Below are positions 26,701 to 35,196 of a DNA stretch of 64,000 bases, piece after piece. Source of the stretch: Leishmania donovani (Eukaryota > Euglenozoa > Kinetoplastea > Trypanosomatida > Trypanosomatidae); assembly GCF_000227135.1 (NCBI RefSeq), contig NC_018245.1, forward strand, positions 374,628-438,627, written 5' to 3'. The notes under the pieces are model-generated. The model was not told where the DNA came from. It saw nothing but the letters and a program-made list of their open reading frames with translations, and made no database searches. A program made the position numbers and the translations under genes. How positions within the stretch are numbered: the stretch's first letter is position 1; every line of letters begins with the position of its first letter.

Positions 26701-29700
26701 CCGCGTACCGCATCCAGTGCAAGTGGCGGCGGCGCCTGCAGCTGCGCAGGGTGGAGCAGAAGACGGCCGTGCAGCTGCTCGTGCCGTGGATGCGGTTCCG
26801 GCTGCAGCGCTTGCGCCGCGCCAAGGATACAAGTGCGCGTCTGCTACAGCGCGTGTTTCGCGGCGAGGTAGTGCGCTCCCTTCACCGATACTTGTATGAG
26901 CAGATAAAGCGCAATCACGCTCTCGACGTCATTCGCCGCTACGTGCAGCGCTGGGAAGCACAGAATCTCTACCGTAGACTGCAGATGCAGCGCGATGAGC
27001 GGGCCATCGTGGTGAGTCAGTGCGTCCAAGGGTCCCTGCAGCTGCTTCGGGCAGAGCAAGTCGAGTGGAACGCCATCGTGCAGGACGGCGCCGAGACACT
27101 GCAGAACAGGCCGTGCGTGCGTACGCAGGACTGGGTGGAAGGCGTGGCCGCGCTGACGGGGGTTGTGCTCGACCCGCGCGCGTCGAACCGCATCCGCTCA
27201 CCAGAGGCGAGTCCAGTGGTGTCGACCAGGGCAGGGCCGACATCTACGGCGCAGCCACGCGAGTGTCTTGCTGCGTTTGCGCGGCTGGAGCATCAAATGT
27301 TCCGGTTCCGTGGCATCAAGGACGATAAGACGGCGAGCAGTAGCGACGGCTCCGTGGCGGCGCACGATGACGACGACCACTCGTACACTGCGGCGTCGAC
27401 GGCGGGCGACGGCGCATCTGACTCGCCGACATCATCGGGTTCGCTGGCCACGGAGGACGACTTGGTTACCGCTTACCTACAGCTTCTTTGCCGCACCGAG
27501 GCCGCGGAGCGGGTGGCGCTGGAGCGTCGGTTGCTGGACGAGCGCCAAGAGCTCCTGCGCGAGCCGCTGCTGCGGTGCAAGGCTATCTTCTACGCCACCG
27601 CGATGCGGGTTCCACCACTTTTCTCGCCTCTGCTGCTGAGCATGCCATCTGATTTACTGCTGCTCCAGGCCGCTCGTCTCTTCAAAGCGGAGCGAGAGGC
27701 GCGATGCGAGATCATTCAGCTGTACGAGTCGATGCCGCTCGCGTGTCTGCGCCGGCCCATGCTGAGCCCCGCCGCGAAGGCTCGCCACAGCGAGCTCGTG
27801 CGGCTCTTGAACGGCGTGGACGACCCGTGGAGTGACGCGGAGCGTAGCGAGCGACGCTTTTACTGCGAGACCGTCGCCTACAAGCACCTTGCCAGCAGCA
27901 CGAGCAAGCCGGAGGGCAGCGACTCCCTCTCCCACACACCACAGCCGTCGTCGATCCCGCTCGGTGCCGACGACGCCGACAGCGTTCCCTGCCCTCGCTT
28001 GGCGGGTCCGTCGCACGGGGCGACGCACACCAACGGTGATGACTCTGTGCCACCACTGCGGCCCCTACCGCGCCCAACCTCCTACGGCACTCCGAGCGGA
28101 CTGCGAGTCTGCATGAGTGTCACACCACGCATACACTATTACGCCAACTCTCTCGTCACGGCATCTCTGCCGGCGCACGAGACGCTCCTCTTGCCACCCT
28201 CCAACAACTTCGCGACCTCATTGGCGCCAGAGGGCGGCGGTGCCGCGGCGACGGACGAGGACGACCGTCACGCGAACAGCTTTCGGGCCAGCGGGCACCG
28301 CGAGAGAAGCGAAGCGCAAAGCAAGACAGCGATCCCGTCGCCGCACCGCCGCCCACGCGGACCGCCGCTGCCGCTGCTGCGAAAACTGCTGCAAACTCCC
28401 GCCCGCGCACGCAGCAGCGCCTCGCGTCCGTCATTCCGGCGAGTCCCGGCCACCCCTGCGCATCTTCTCAAGAATAGAGAGGGAGCTAGTGGGCCGTGGC
28501 CACCCCTGCTGAGCACCTACCCGAACACCACGCACTTCTGGCTTGTCGGTATCTGGAGGCCGTCGACGGAGCAAGAGGGAAGAGATGCAGAGGTTGGTAC
28601 TGCGGGGACTTCTCAGCGCTCTGCCAACGACGTCTCGCAAGACGCTGACGCAGGAGTCGCGTCGCGGCTGCCCTCCCCTGCCATCGCGGAGCGGGGGCGC
28701 TGTACCACCACGGCACACGCCACATCGGCGGCGCCGCTACTCCGCGCAAGCTTCGTGGGGCGCACTCCCACAGCCCAACCTGTCGGCGCGCCCGATCCGG
28801 GATTCATTCCCTTGACTACAACAGTAGGGTCGATGCCCAAGACGCGGTGCTCCACCGCAGCGCCGCGAAAGCCCCTGACACCGCCTTCGATGTTGCAGGA
28901 GCTTCCGCTGTGCCGGCGCCAACACAACGATACCCCCATCTCGGCGCGAGTTGACAAGGACACCTCCGGTGATGCCGCGTTGCTCAGCGCCCCAACACCC
29001 AACTTCTCCAGCGCTGCTGTTTCGATTGCGCTTCCGATTTCCACCACAGCCGCCTCAACGGCAGCGGAGGCCGCCAATCACCGCAGAGCGGCACGGCGAT
29101 CTTCCGACTGCAAGCACTCTCTCCTCTACATACCCCTCTCCATGCGAAGCGAGGTGCACGATGGCGACGTCGAGGTGGCCGGTGCTGAAGCGGATGCTGA
29201 GCTGCACCAAGGGCAGCAGCAGCAGCCGTCCACAACCTCAGCAGCATCGGCAGCACAGGCTTCCACGCCGTTAGCGGCTTGCCGAGTCGAGGCAGTCGAC
29301 TTTCCGCGGGCCCCGGCACTTTCCTCGTCTGCATCGACTGTGGCAGAGAGGAGAGCCGACGGCTGGAACCGGTTTCCCCTCGCCCCGCAGCGGCTCCGCC
29401 CACCCACGCCACCGCCGCGTCAATGCCATACCGCGCAGTCCGCGGCTCATATGGGCGAAGCGCCGGAGAGAAGTGCTGCGCGCAGCATCGTCGCTGCCAA
29501 CCCTGCCGATCGCGCTGGCCACCTTGTCTCGCACAACGGCCCTGCCTCTGCAGCGTCTTTGCTCAGCCTCCATACCCATGGACCTCACCACTGGGCTGCA
29601 GTCCACAGCGACGGCAGGAAAACCAATGCAATGGACGTGAAGAGCAGCGGAATTAGTAGCAGTGATGCTAACCGGGCCATGACGCCGGCCGTCAAGGCGC

Positions 29701-29774
29701 TGCTAGCACCAGCGGCTCCCGTTGCCGCCGCCGTCGCGGCCGAAACGCAACCTCTGTCGCTCTCCCAGGGATGA
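23781..29774 (+). CDS. Very large, mostly disordered protein with central IQ-type motifs
   Basis: Not recognised. The product is about 1997 residues. It opens with a basic segment (MKDDIRKRRVTLPSKRRRH) that could be a nuclear or microtubule-binding signal. It continues through some 900 residues of Ser/Pro/Gly/Ala low complexity, including a proline run and an acidic Glu run (about 704-709). The one structured part is about 925-1120: a hydrophobic helix (SFIAVSVVAVAYAKLL), then helices rich in Arg with IQ-like calmodulin-binding motifs beginning at Ile978 (IQCKWRRRLQLRR) and Leu1022 (LQRVFRGEVVRSL), then further Arg/Gln/Leu helices. A second helical region lies at about 1225-1370. The remainder is disordered. 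Calmodulin-like binding and a cytoskeletal role are inferred. ATG 23781 is the first in-frame ATG after the pyrimidine-rich leader. Evenly GC-rich third positions support coding throughout. Confidence 0.7.
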   Translation: MKDDIRKRRVTLPSKRRRHVSVACSTSTPAPTKSTRSHTSNLKRGPTSTTDTFTPRRKSGSRKRPHSGSATLSGGEPAAQPPSARRARGAPVATTGASEGIETVDVASVTRYWSSDCRRIPSASRIDSALMAAARGSSNRSFSSSSSATSAPLLTSAGNSASNSCSVISRRREDPSPGSPRVSPGPLPAAASALASSVDGKVAQLCRTPVTASPPAAPLHAAFTTPHFSGHTRGSGSAPGGVGSKGPPPRHISSPGSGNLDTDATSSSSFRAIQNPTSARAATRVPSPLPVIQQRGGGMRRRLSFVPESPAGASRGLDTPGVVNDADPAQPSPASGVSSTSFPLVDTRYMQPPPAAQPPLHALAAAASMPELDMPSVKTVSTACQPLPPPPLVHQRRQSMPALEDGQRGAWAVKGNLAPAGSPLSFGARSSSLMSASRPSSGSDRRSPRERSDGGHRAVVFRFSKAEQEEGAAMTTPQREQQESGEGDSTPQSRQLLGQRDHSISNSMCSLSIASAATSMVDKLPPPPPPPPAPLSIGRGVKTGGGTPPPQPPRVSVPTSQLLHQFDGSESRVRAPSGVHGRDYVGNDSAGGSVLDASISSSPRSSPASSSWRESTGHVKPFVLSPVTSPPRSLTSSILVPSAAVPSTSEDSAIVSDANGLPSYSGARHSGAASQAQPSHYPSSATSLHSALVNVQSMDSADGVEEEEEEKGTLGLRQAVAPPLLLPTRFSASALVSASAAASSGVKNDALDAGVDKRADAEPIAIDGAADIVGESAQSSESSTPRPQPSSMAVKTTQGAGKSDSDKDHTSKPSSGGASGKGKALIAATILQAPLLVSSEISSHARLSKAQALSPRQQELAQSFRNRIQVGVHPPRRQRSAQLVTSASRDRRRSIGGSTANSDTSRCFGAGRSGSTRRRESSLRRTKGQSIQQPVAALSFIAVSVVAVAYAKLLRPVHAFRVRRRFDEVIAPAAAYRIQCKWRRRLQLRRVEQKTAVQLLVPWMRFRLQRLRRAKDTSARLLQRVFRGEVVRSLHRYLYEQIKRNHALDVIRRYVQRWEAQNLYRRLQMQRDERAIVVSQCVQGSLQLLRAEQVEWNAIVQDGAETLQNRPCVRTQDWVEGVAALTGVVLDPRASNRIRSPEASPVVSTRAGPTSTAQPRECLAAFARLEHQMFRFRGIKDDKTASSSDGSVAAHDDDDHSYTAASTAGDGASDSPTSSGSLATEDDLVTAYLQLLCRTEAAERVALERRLLDERQELLREPLLRCKAIFYATAMRVPPLFSPLLLSMPSDLLLLQAARLFKAEREARCEIIQLYESMPLACLRRPMLSPAAKARHSELVRLLNGVDDPWSDAERSERRFYCETVAYKHLASSTSKPEGSDSLSHTPQPSSIPLGADDADSVPCPRLAGPSHGATHTNGDDSVPPLRPLPRPTSYGTPSGLRVCMSVTPRIHYYANSLVTASLPAHETLLLPPSNNFATSLAPEGGGAAATDEDDRHANSFRASGHRERSEAQSKTAIPSPHRRPRGPPLPLLRKLLQTPARARSSASRPSFRRVPATPAHLLKNREGASGPWPPLLSTYPNTTHFWLVGIWRPSTEQEGRDAEVGTAGTSQRSANDVSQDADAGVASRLPSPAIAERGRCTTTAHATSAAPLLRASFVGRTPTAQPVGAPDPGFIPLTTTVGSMPKTRCSTAAPRKPLTPPSMLQELPLCRRQHNDTPISARVDKDTSGDAALLSAPTPNFSSAAVSIALPISTTAASTAAEAANHRRAARRSSDCKHSLLYIPLSMRSEVHDGDVEVAGAEADAELHQGQQQQPSTTSAASAAQASTPLAACRVEAVDFPRAPALSSSASTVAERRADGWNRFPLAPQRLRPPTPPPRQCHTAQSAAHMGEAPERSAARSIVAANPADRAGHLVSHNGPASAASLLSLHTHGPHHWAAVHSDGRKTNAMDVKSSGISSSDANRAMTPAVKALLAPAAPVAAAVAAETQPLSLSQG

Positions 29775-30775
29775 GTGCGCACCGGTTACCTTTAGTGAAA
29801 GCAGTGACGCGTGCGCGAAGTGAGCCTGTACGTGTTCAGGCGTATGTAGATGTGCGTGTCTGTGGATTTTTGCTACAACTCGCGTGTAAACTAGAAGCGG
29901 GCCCGTCAGAGGTAGCAGACCTGCACCCTCCCTTCTCTTTCTCGGCTGCTTCTCTCGACGCCCCTCACTACCGCGTGTGTGGACCTGGTTCTTGCCTTTT
30001 TTCCTGTTTTGTGCGTGTCCCTCTCCCTCCACTGACTGCAACCGCGTGGGTGTGCGTGCGTGCGCGTCTCTCCTGTGCGCCATCTGATTGCCGATGTATC
30101 ATAGAGGAAACACTCCTCGCACCTGCACAGGGACTAGATTCACGGTGCGTATGTGTATGTGTATGTGTGTGTGTGTGTGTTGGTGTGCAGGAGGAAGACG
30201 AAAGACGTCGTGGGAAACTTTATGCATCCCTTACACACACACGCAACGGTGAGAAACACACATGTGGGCACGCACGCGCACAGTCTTCGCGCCCCGCCAC
30301 CTCGAAATGTATGCACATATGTATCACTGGTGCCTCTACGTGTTTTATACACACGAGCACGCTACGCCTTTGTGTGTGTGTGTGTGTTTTCGCGCCTCAC
30401 CAGCAATACCTGTGACAAACGCCAACGCAACACTCGCCCCTCCCCCTCCGCCGTGTGTATGCGGGGAGGGGGGTGGGTGAAGGAAAGAAGGCCGCTGCGC
30501 ACGCGTGCGTCTCTCCACCTCGTGTCCTTGGCGGCCCGCCCCTGTCTCTCCCTCCATCTCCCTCTCCCCATCTGTCCAATGGCGGTGGTGAGCCTCTACC
30601 TACCTTCGGCCTGCTCGTCCTCTGAGCATCCCCTCCTCACTCATAGCGCGCCTTCCCTCCCCCTACTCTCTCTCTTCCTACCCACATATGCACACATACC
30701 TATATATTTGTGTGTACGTATATGCGTGTCCACACCAATCGCAGCAGACGACGCACAACGACTACCGAACGGAAA
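29775..30775 (+). other. Intergenic spacer before the basic coiled-coil gene
   Basis: No supported gene. A GTATGT/GT microsatellite occurs at 30149-30181, another GT run at about 30371-30389, and pyrimidine tracts at 30534-30575 and 30620-30690. A short TATATAT patch lies near 30700. AG at 30743-30744 is the likely acceptor, 31 bases before the next ATG. Confidence 0.55.
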
Positions 30776-31351
30776 ATGGTGAATAGACGCATCGCCAAGG
30801 GCCACCGGCTGGCGCGCAAGAAGAAGCTGAAAACAGCAAAGAAGTCCTCGGCAGATGGGCCTGCCGCTCGCGCGGGTGCCGGCAAGACAGCGGGGAAGCC
30901 AAGGACGGCTGCCACGCGAGTGCGTGTTGTGAATGGTGTCAGCAAGAAGCAGCAGCATTGCTTTGGCGAGATCGCGTCGCTGAAGAAGCAGAAGAGTAAG
31001 CTTCTGAAGCAGCAGGCAGCGGAGCGGATGGTGCTCAAGGAGCACTTGCGGGACCTCGAGGCCCGCAAAGAGCGCACTCGCCGCGGCGAGACTGCCAAGG
31101 CGGAGCGCCGAGAGCTTGCCAAGTACATACGCCAGCTCAAGCAAGAGCAGCAGGTCAAGCACGCCTCTGAGCTTTCGAGCCTGGAGGTGGAACTGAAGCG
31201 GCTGATCGGCGAGCGCGACAACGTGCGTGCGGCACGCGCGGCAGCAGGCATGAACAAGGACGACGCCGACTGGGAAGACGTTGGCGACGCAGATGACGAC
31301 GACGTCAACGAAGATGAGCTACAGCGCATGTTCGCGCATCTTACAATGTAG
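30776..31351 (+). CDS. Small Lys/Arg-rich coiled-coil protein with acidic tail
   Basis: No family recognised. The 191-residue product starts at ATG 30776 (MVNRRIAKGHRLARKKKLK). The first 45 residues are very basic and resemble nucleolar or RNA-binding tails. Residues about 60-150 are charged helix (LKKQKSKLLKQQAAERMVLK, then AERRELAKYIRQLKQEQQ), predicted as coiled coil. The end is acidic with WEDVGDADDDDVNEDEL, then FAHLTM. A basic head, a helical centre and an acidic tail are common in small ribosome-assembly factors, so a nucleolar role is possible but unproven. The short leader after AG 30743-30744 contains no other ATG. The spacers on both sides are long, so it is clearly a separate transcript. 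Confidence 0.75.
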   Translation: MVNRRIAKGHRLARKKKLKTAKKSSADGPAARAGAGKTAGKPRTAATRVRVVNGVSKKQQHCFGEIASLKKQKSKLLKQQAAERMVLKEHLRDLEARKERTRRGETAKAERRELAKYIRQLKQEQQVKHASELSSLEVELKRLIGERDNVRAARAAAGMNKDDADWEDVGDADDDDVNEDELQRMFAHLTM

Positions 31352-31420
31352 GCTCTCCCTCTCCCCTTCCCCTCTGCCGTCTGCACGCCCTGCTGATTCG
31401 TGTCGCGTTTTCATTAGTGG

Positions 31421-31421
<1 letters not shown>

Positions 31422-31454
<33 letters not shown>
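31422..31454 (+). repeat. GT dinucleotide microsatellite (33 bases)
   Basis: An uninterrupted TG/GT run lies 70 bases after the stop codon of the small basic protein, so it is most likely in its 3' UTR. Length polymorphism between strains would be expected. Confidence 0.95.
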
Positions 31455-31457
<3 letters not shown>

Positions 31458-32616
31458 GGACTGTGCTGGTCTGGAAGAGCTTGGAAACCGAGTGGGGAAG
31501 GGGCGGCAATGTGGGCGGCGCGTTCTCGTTTCCGTTCTCCAAACAGCCGCTGTTGCACGTGTATCGGTTATGGGTCGGTGCTCCCCCAGCGCTGCTGTGC
31601 CTGCCCCTGTCCCCCTCCTCACCACCACAGTCCTTCCTTCGATTGCCCCACGACCGCATTTTTGTGCTGTGTGCCCTACATCGAGTAAGCGATAATGCCC
31701 CCACCCTCACCCCCATCCTCATCCGTTCCCTGTCTCTCCGTCTTCTCCTCTTATAAACCAGGAGTAACGTTAGGGTGAGGTTGAGGCAGGGAAGCAGGCG
31801 AGAGAGTTCAAGGGAGGTGCGGAGCACAACAAAGGCATCGAATCGAAAACAAGTCGCATGTGCGTGTGTATGTGTGTGTGTCCGTCACGGGTGCAACGAG
31901 GCGTAGACTGGCGAATGGTCAGAAAAGGGCGGCAGAGAAGCTTAGGCAACAGAGAAGGCCGATGCTGTTGCTTTTCGTTCACGGCTTTGTTTTGAGACTG
32001 CCTCCCTCAGCCGTGGGGCTTCACGAGCGCCGTGCCTCTTACACGCCTTTTCCCTCTCATGATACCTGGCACGCGTGTACGTCTCTATCGATATATGTAC
32101 CCTCCTTCTCGCCTCCCTCTCTCTTTGGTTTCTCTTCCCATACCCGCTGAACGGTGCTGGCGGTGCCTCCTGTGTGTGCGTGTCTGTCTGTGTGCAAGTG
32201 TTCGCCTTTGTTTTCCCAAGCCGTCTACCGCGCAGCACAAACCGTTTCTACCCCTTTAGCGAGCGAGTGACTCATTGGTCCCGACCCTGGAGCACAAACA
32301 CACACACACACACACACGAACCGTTCGTCGCGTGACGCACTGCGCCCGTCTGTGCCTCCCCATCCCACTCCCACCCCCAAACATTTCTCGCTCGAGCACC
32401 AGGCATCTCGTCCGCTTTCGTTTTTCGCTTGGGTTTCCTTTTGACCCCCTCCTTACTGTCCCACGCATTGCAGTGCCTTCGTGTGTGCGTGTGCGTGTTT
32501 GGACGGTGTTGCCCCAGTCCCCACCTCCATCGCCTGCCAGCACCCAACACGGCAACCTTCCAGCAGCAGGTCTCGAGCTGCTGCTGCCTCTCCTCATTTG
32601 TCTGCCTCTACTCTAG

Positions 32617-32797
32617 TGTTGCTTACTTTCTTCCTCAATATTCTCTCCTCCCTCCTTCCCATTATCCCTCCATCCCTCCCCCCTCCTCTCCGCCATTGAT
32701 CTACTTGGCATCATCTTCTGCAAAACCCACTCGCACCTCCTGGCCGGCACTCTACCCCTTGACCCCGCTATCCTCCTCTCTCGTGTCACCTGCACAG
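32617..32797 (+). promoter_or_regulatory. Polypyrimidine tract and trans-splice acceptor of UGP
   Basis: After AG at 32615-32616 there is a pyrimidine-rich stretch of about 180 bases with no AG until CACAG at 32793-32797. The UGP ATG follows 38 bases later with no other ATG in between. This is a textbook spliced-leader acceptor for a well-expressed gene. Confidence 0.65.
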
Positions 32798-32835
32798 CCG
32801 CAGTGCCTCGCTCGTGCTGTTACGGAGGCGAAGCA

Positions 32836-34320
32836 ATGGAAAACGACATGAAGTCTCTCAGCGCCGCCGCTCAGGCGTGCGTAAAGAAGATGCGCGACGC
32901 CAAGGTGAACGAGGCGTGCATCCGCACCTTCATCGCACAGCACGTCATGGTCAGTAAAGGCGAGACGGGGTCCATTCCCGACTCCGCCATCATGCCGGTC
33001 GACTCCCTCGATGCCCTGGACAGCCTCACCATTGAGTGCGACAACGCTGTCCTGCAGAGCACCGTTGTGCTGAAGCTGAACGGCGGCCTCGGCACCGGCA
33101 TGGGGCTGCACGACGCCAAGACGCTGCTCGAGGTCAAGGATGGCAAGACGTTTCTTGACTTTACAGCGCTTCAGGTACAGTACCTTCGCCAGCACTGCAG
33201 CGAGCATCTGCGCTTTATGTTGATGGACAGCTTCAACACCTCCGCTAGCACCAAGAGCTTTCTGAAGGCGCGCTACCCGTGGCTGTACCAGGTCTTTGAC
33301 TCTGAGGTAGAGCTGATGCAGAACCAGGTGCCCAAAATACTGCAGGACACGCTCGAGCCCGCGGCCTGGGCCGAGGACCCGGGGTGCGAGTGGGCGCCGC
33401 CGGGGCACGGTGACATCTACACCGCTTTGTATGGCTCCGGCAAGCTACAGGAACTCGTCAAGCAGGGCTACCGCTACATGTTCGTCAGCAACGGCGACAA
33501 CCTCGGCGCCACCATCGACAAGCGCGTGCTGGCGTACATGGAGAGGGAGAAGATCGACTTTCTGATGGAGGTGTGCCGCCGAACGGAGAGCGACAAGAAA
33601 GGCGGTCACCTGGCTCGGCAGACGGTGTATGTGGAGGGCAAGGACGGTCAACCAGACGCCGAGAAGAGGGGGCTGCTGCTGCGGGAATCGGCCCAGTGCC
33701 CCAAGGCGGACATGGAAAGCTTCCAGGACATCAACAAATACTCCTTCTTCAACACGAACAACCTATGGATCAGGCTCCCGGTGCTGCTGGAGATGATGAA
33801 GGAGCACGGCGGCACGCTGCCGCTGCCGGTCATCCGCAACGAGAAGACGGTCGATCCATCTAAATCAGCATCACCCAAGGTGTACCAGCTGGAAACTGCC
33901 ATGGGCGCCGCGATCGCCATGTTCGAAAGCGCATCGGCCATTGTCGTGCCACGCAGCCGCTTCGCGCCAGTGAAGACGTGCGCCGATCTGCTCGCTCTGC
34001 GCTCCGACGCCTACGTCGTGACGGACGACTTCCGCCTCGTCCTGGACGACCGCTGCCACGGCCACCCGCCCGTCGTCGACCTCGACAGCGCGCACTACAA
34101 GATGATGAGCGGCTTTGAGAAGCTTGTGCAACACGGCGTGCCATCGCTGGTCGAGTGCAAGAGCGTGACAGTGAAGGGGCTGGTTCAGTTCGGCGCTGGC
34201 AACGTTCTCGCAGGCACGGTCAAGATTGAGAACGCGGACAGCGCCTCGGCGTTCGTGATCCCCGATGGCGCCAAGCTAAACGACACAACGGCGTCACCGC
34301 CGCAGTCGACAGACAAGTAG
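32836..34320 (+). CDS. UGP: UTP-glucose-1-phosphate uridylyltransferase (UDP-glucose pyrophosphorylase)
   Basis: Converts glucose-1-phosphate and UTP to UDP-glucose and pyrophosphate in the cytosol. UDP-glucose feeds UDP-galactose for lipophosphoglycan and other surface glycans. The 494-residue product begins MENDMKSLSAAAQACVKKM, the start I remember for the characterised L. major enzyme, and the length is identical. The nucleotide-binding loop KLNGGLGTGMG spans residues 80-90. The uridine-binding loop SNGDNLGATID begins at 218. KKGGHLARQ and INKYSFFNTNNLWI follow, then the C-terminal left-handed beta-helix region with VKGLVQFGAGNVLAGTV. All family landmarks are intact. ATG 32836 is preferred to the frame's upstream extension because it follows the acceptor AG at 32796-32797 directly. 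Confidence 0.97.
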   Translation: MENDMKSLSAAAQACVKKMRDAKVNEACIRTFIAQHVMVSKGETGSIPDSAIMPVDSLDALDSLTIECDNAVLQSTVVLKLNGGLGTGMGLHDAKTLLEVKDGKTFLDFTALQVQYLRQHCSEHLRFMLMDSFNTSASTKSFLKARYPWLYQVFDSEVELMQNQVPKILQDTLEPAAWAEDPGCEWAPPGHGDIYTALYGSGKLQELVKQGYRYMFVSNGDNLGATIDKRVLAYMEREKIDFLMEVCRRTESDKKGGHLARQTVYVEGKDGQPDAEKRGLLLRESAQCPKADMESFQDINKYSFFNTNNLWIRLPVLLEMMKEHGGTLPLPVIRNEKTVDPSKSASPKVYQLETAMGAAIAMFESASAIVVPRSRFAPVKTCADLLALRSDAYVVTDDFRLVLDDRCHGHPPVVDLDSAHYKMMSGFEKLVQHGVPSLVECKSVTVKGLVQFGAGNVLAGTVKIENADSASAFVIPDGAKLNDTTASPPQSTDK

Positions 34321-35196
34321 GGGTCACGAGCAGCTGAGCAAAATGACGAGGAACAGATGTAGCATCGCACTGAGCACGGCCGACAAAACCGGTCGTGCAG
34401 GGCGGGGAAGAGTGCAGCACCGCTGATGCCCGGCGGCAAGTGCACTCATATATATGTCTGTGTATAGTTATATGCTTGCATGTGCGGGGGTTTACTGTTG
34501 ACTCCCCCTCCCTGAAGAGCCACTAACATCACAGCAGCTCCTTTGTCGTGAGGTGAAGCGGCGGCGGAGGTCGATGCCTGCCTACACTCCCTCCCCACCT
34601 ACGATACCCTACCCCCTCCAGCACACACACACCAACGTCTTTAACGTGTTGCTACGCAGAAATACGTGTGCGTGCGTGTGTGCCATTCCCTGCCTTATCC
34701 CATTCCCTTCTTCATCTTCTACTGGCATGTGCTCAACAATCTCGCGCGCCCCTCCGCGGATGAGGCTAGTACGAAAGAGGGGCGTCAGCATTGCTGTGGT
34801 GTTGGCAATCGCCCCCCCCACGCTGACCTCTCCCTCATTGCCCCACTTGCATGCATCCACTCACGCCACCTCCTCATACACGCATACGTCATCCTAACAA
34901 AAGAAGGAGTGCGAGAGAAAGAGAGAGTGCCAGCAGAGTGAGGCGCAACGGCCAGCGGCAGAGAGCGCATACGCGAACATCGCTGCACAACGGAACCGCT
35001 CGAGAGCAAGGGAAGCAGACGCGCACCCGCTACACAGAGAGTTTTTTAAGAGGAATCAACCTCCATCACATCAGAGATCGGCTGACGCGCATCCGCTGCA
35101 GACGAGTAAGTTTGCAAGTCGGGGTACAAGAGGGCTTGCGAAGGACAACGTTTGTGTGCGCGTGTGTGTGCTCTGTCGTATCTAATCGAGACGGCC
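34321..35196 (+). other. Intergenic spacer: UGP 3' UTR and carrier-gene leader
   Basis: No supported gene. An AT-rich patch (CATATATATG, 34446-34475) follows the UGP stop. Pyrimidine-rich sequence at 34820-34880 leads to AG at 34902-34903, a possible acceptor. From there to 35197 no ATG occurs on the + strand, so the leader could be nearly 300 bases long and still give the annotated start. Confidence 0.55.

Larger units (their letters stand above)
31352..32835 (+). other. Long intergenic spacer before UGP
   Basis: No supported gene on either strand. A 33-base GT run lies at 31422-31454, GT-rich sequence at about 31860-31882, a CA run at 32299-32317 and very strong pyrimidine tracts at 32590-32797. 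The rest is unremarkable mixed sequence. Confidence 0.6.
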
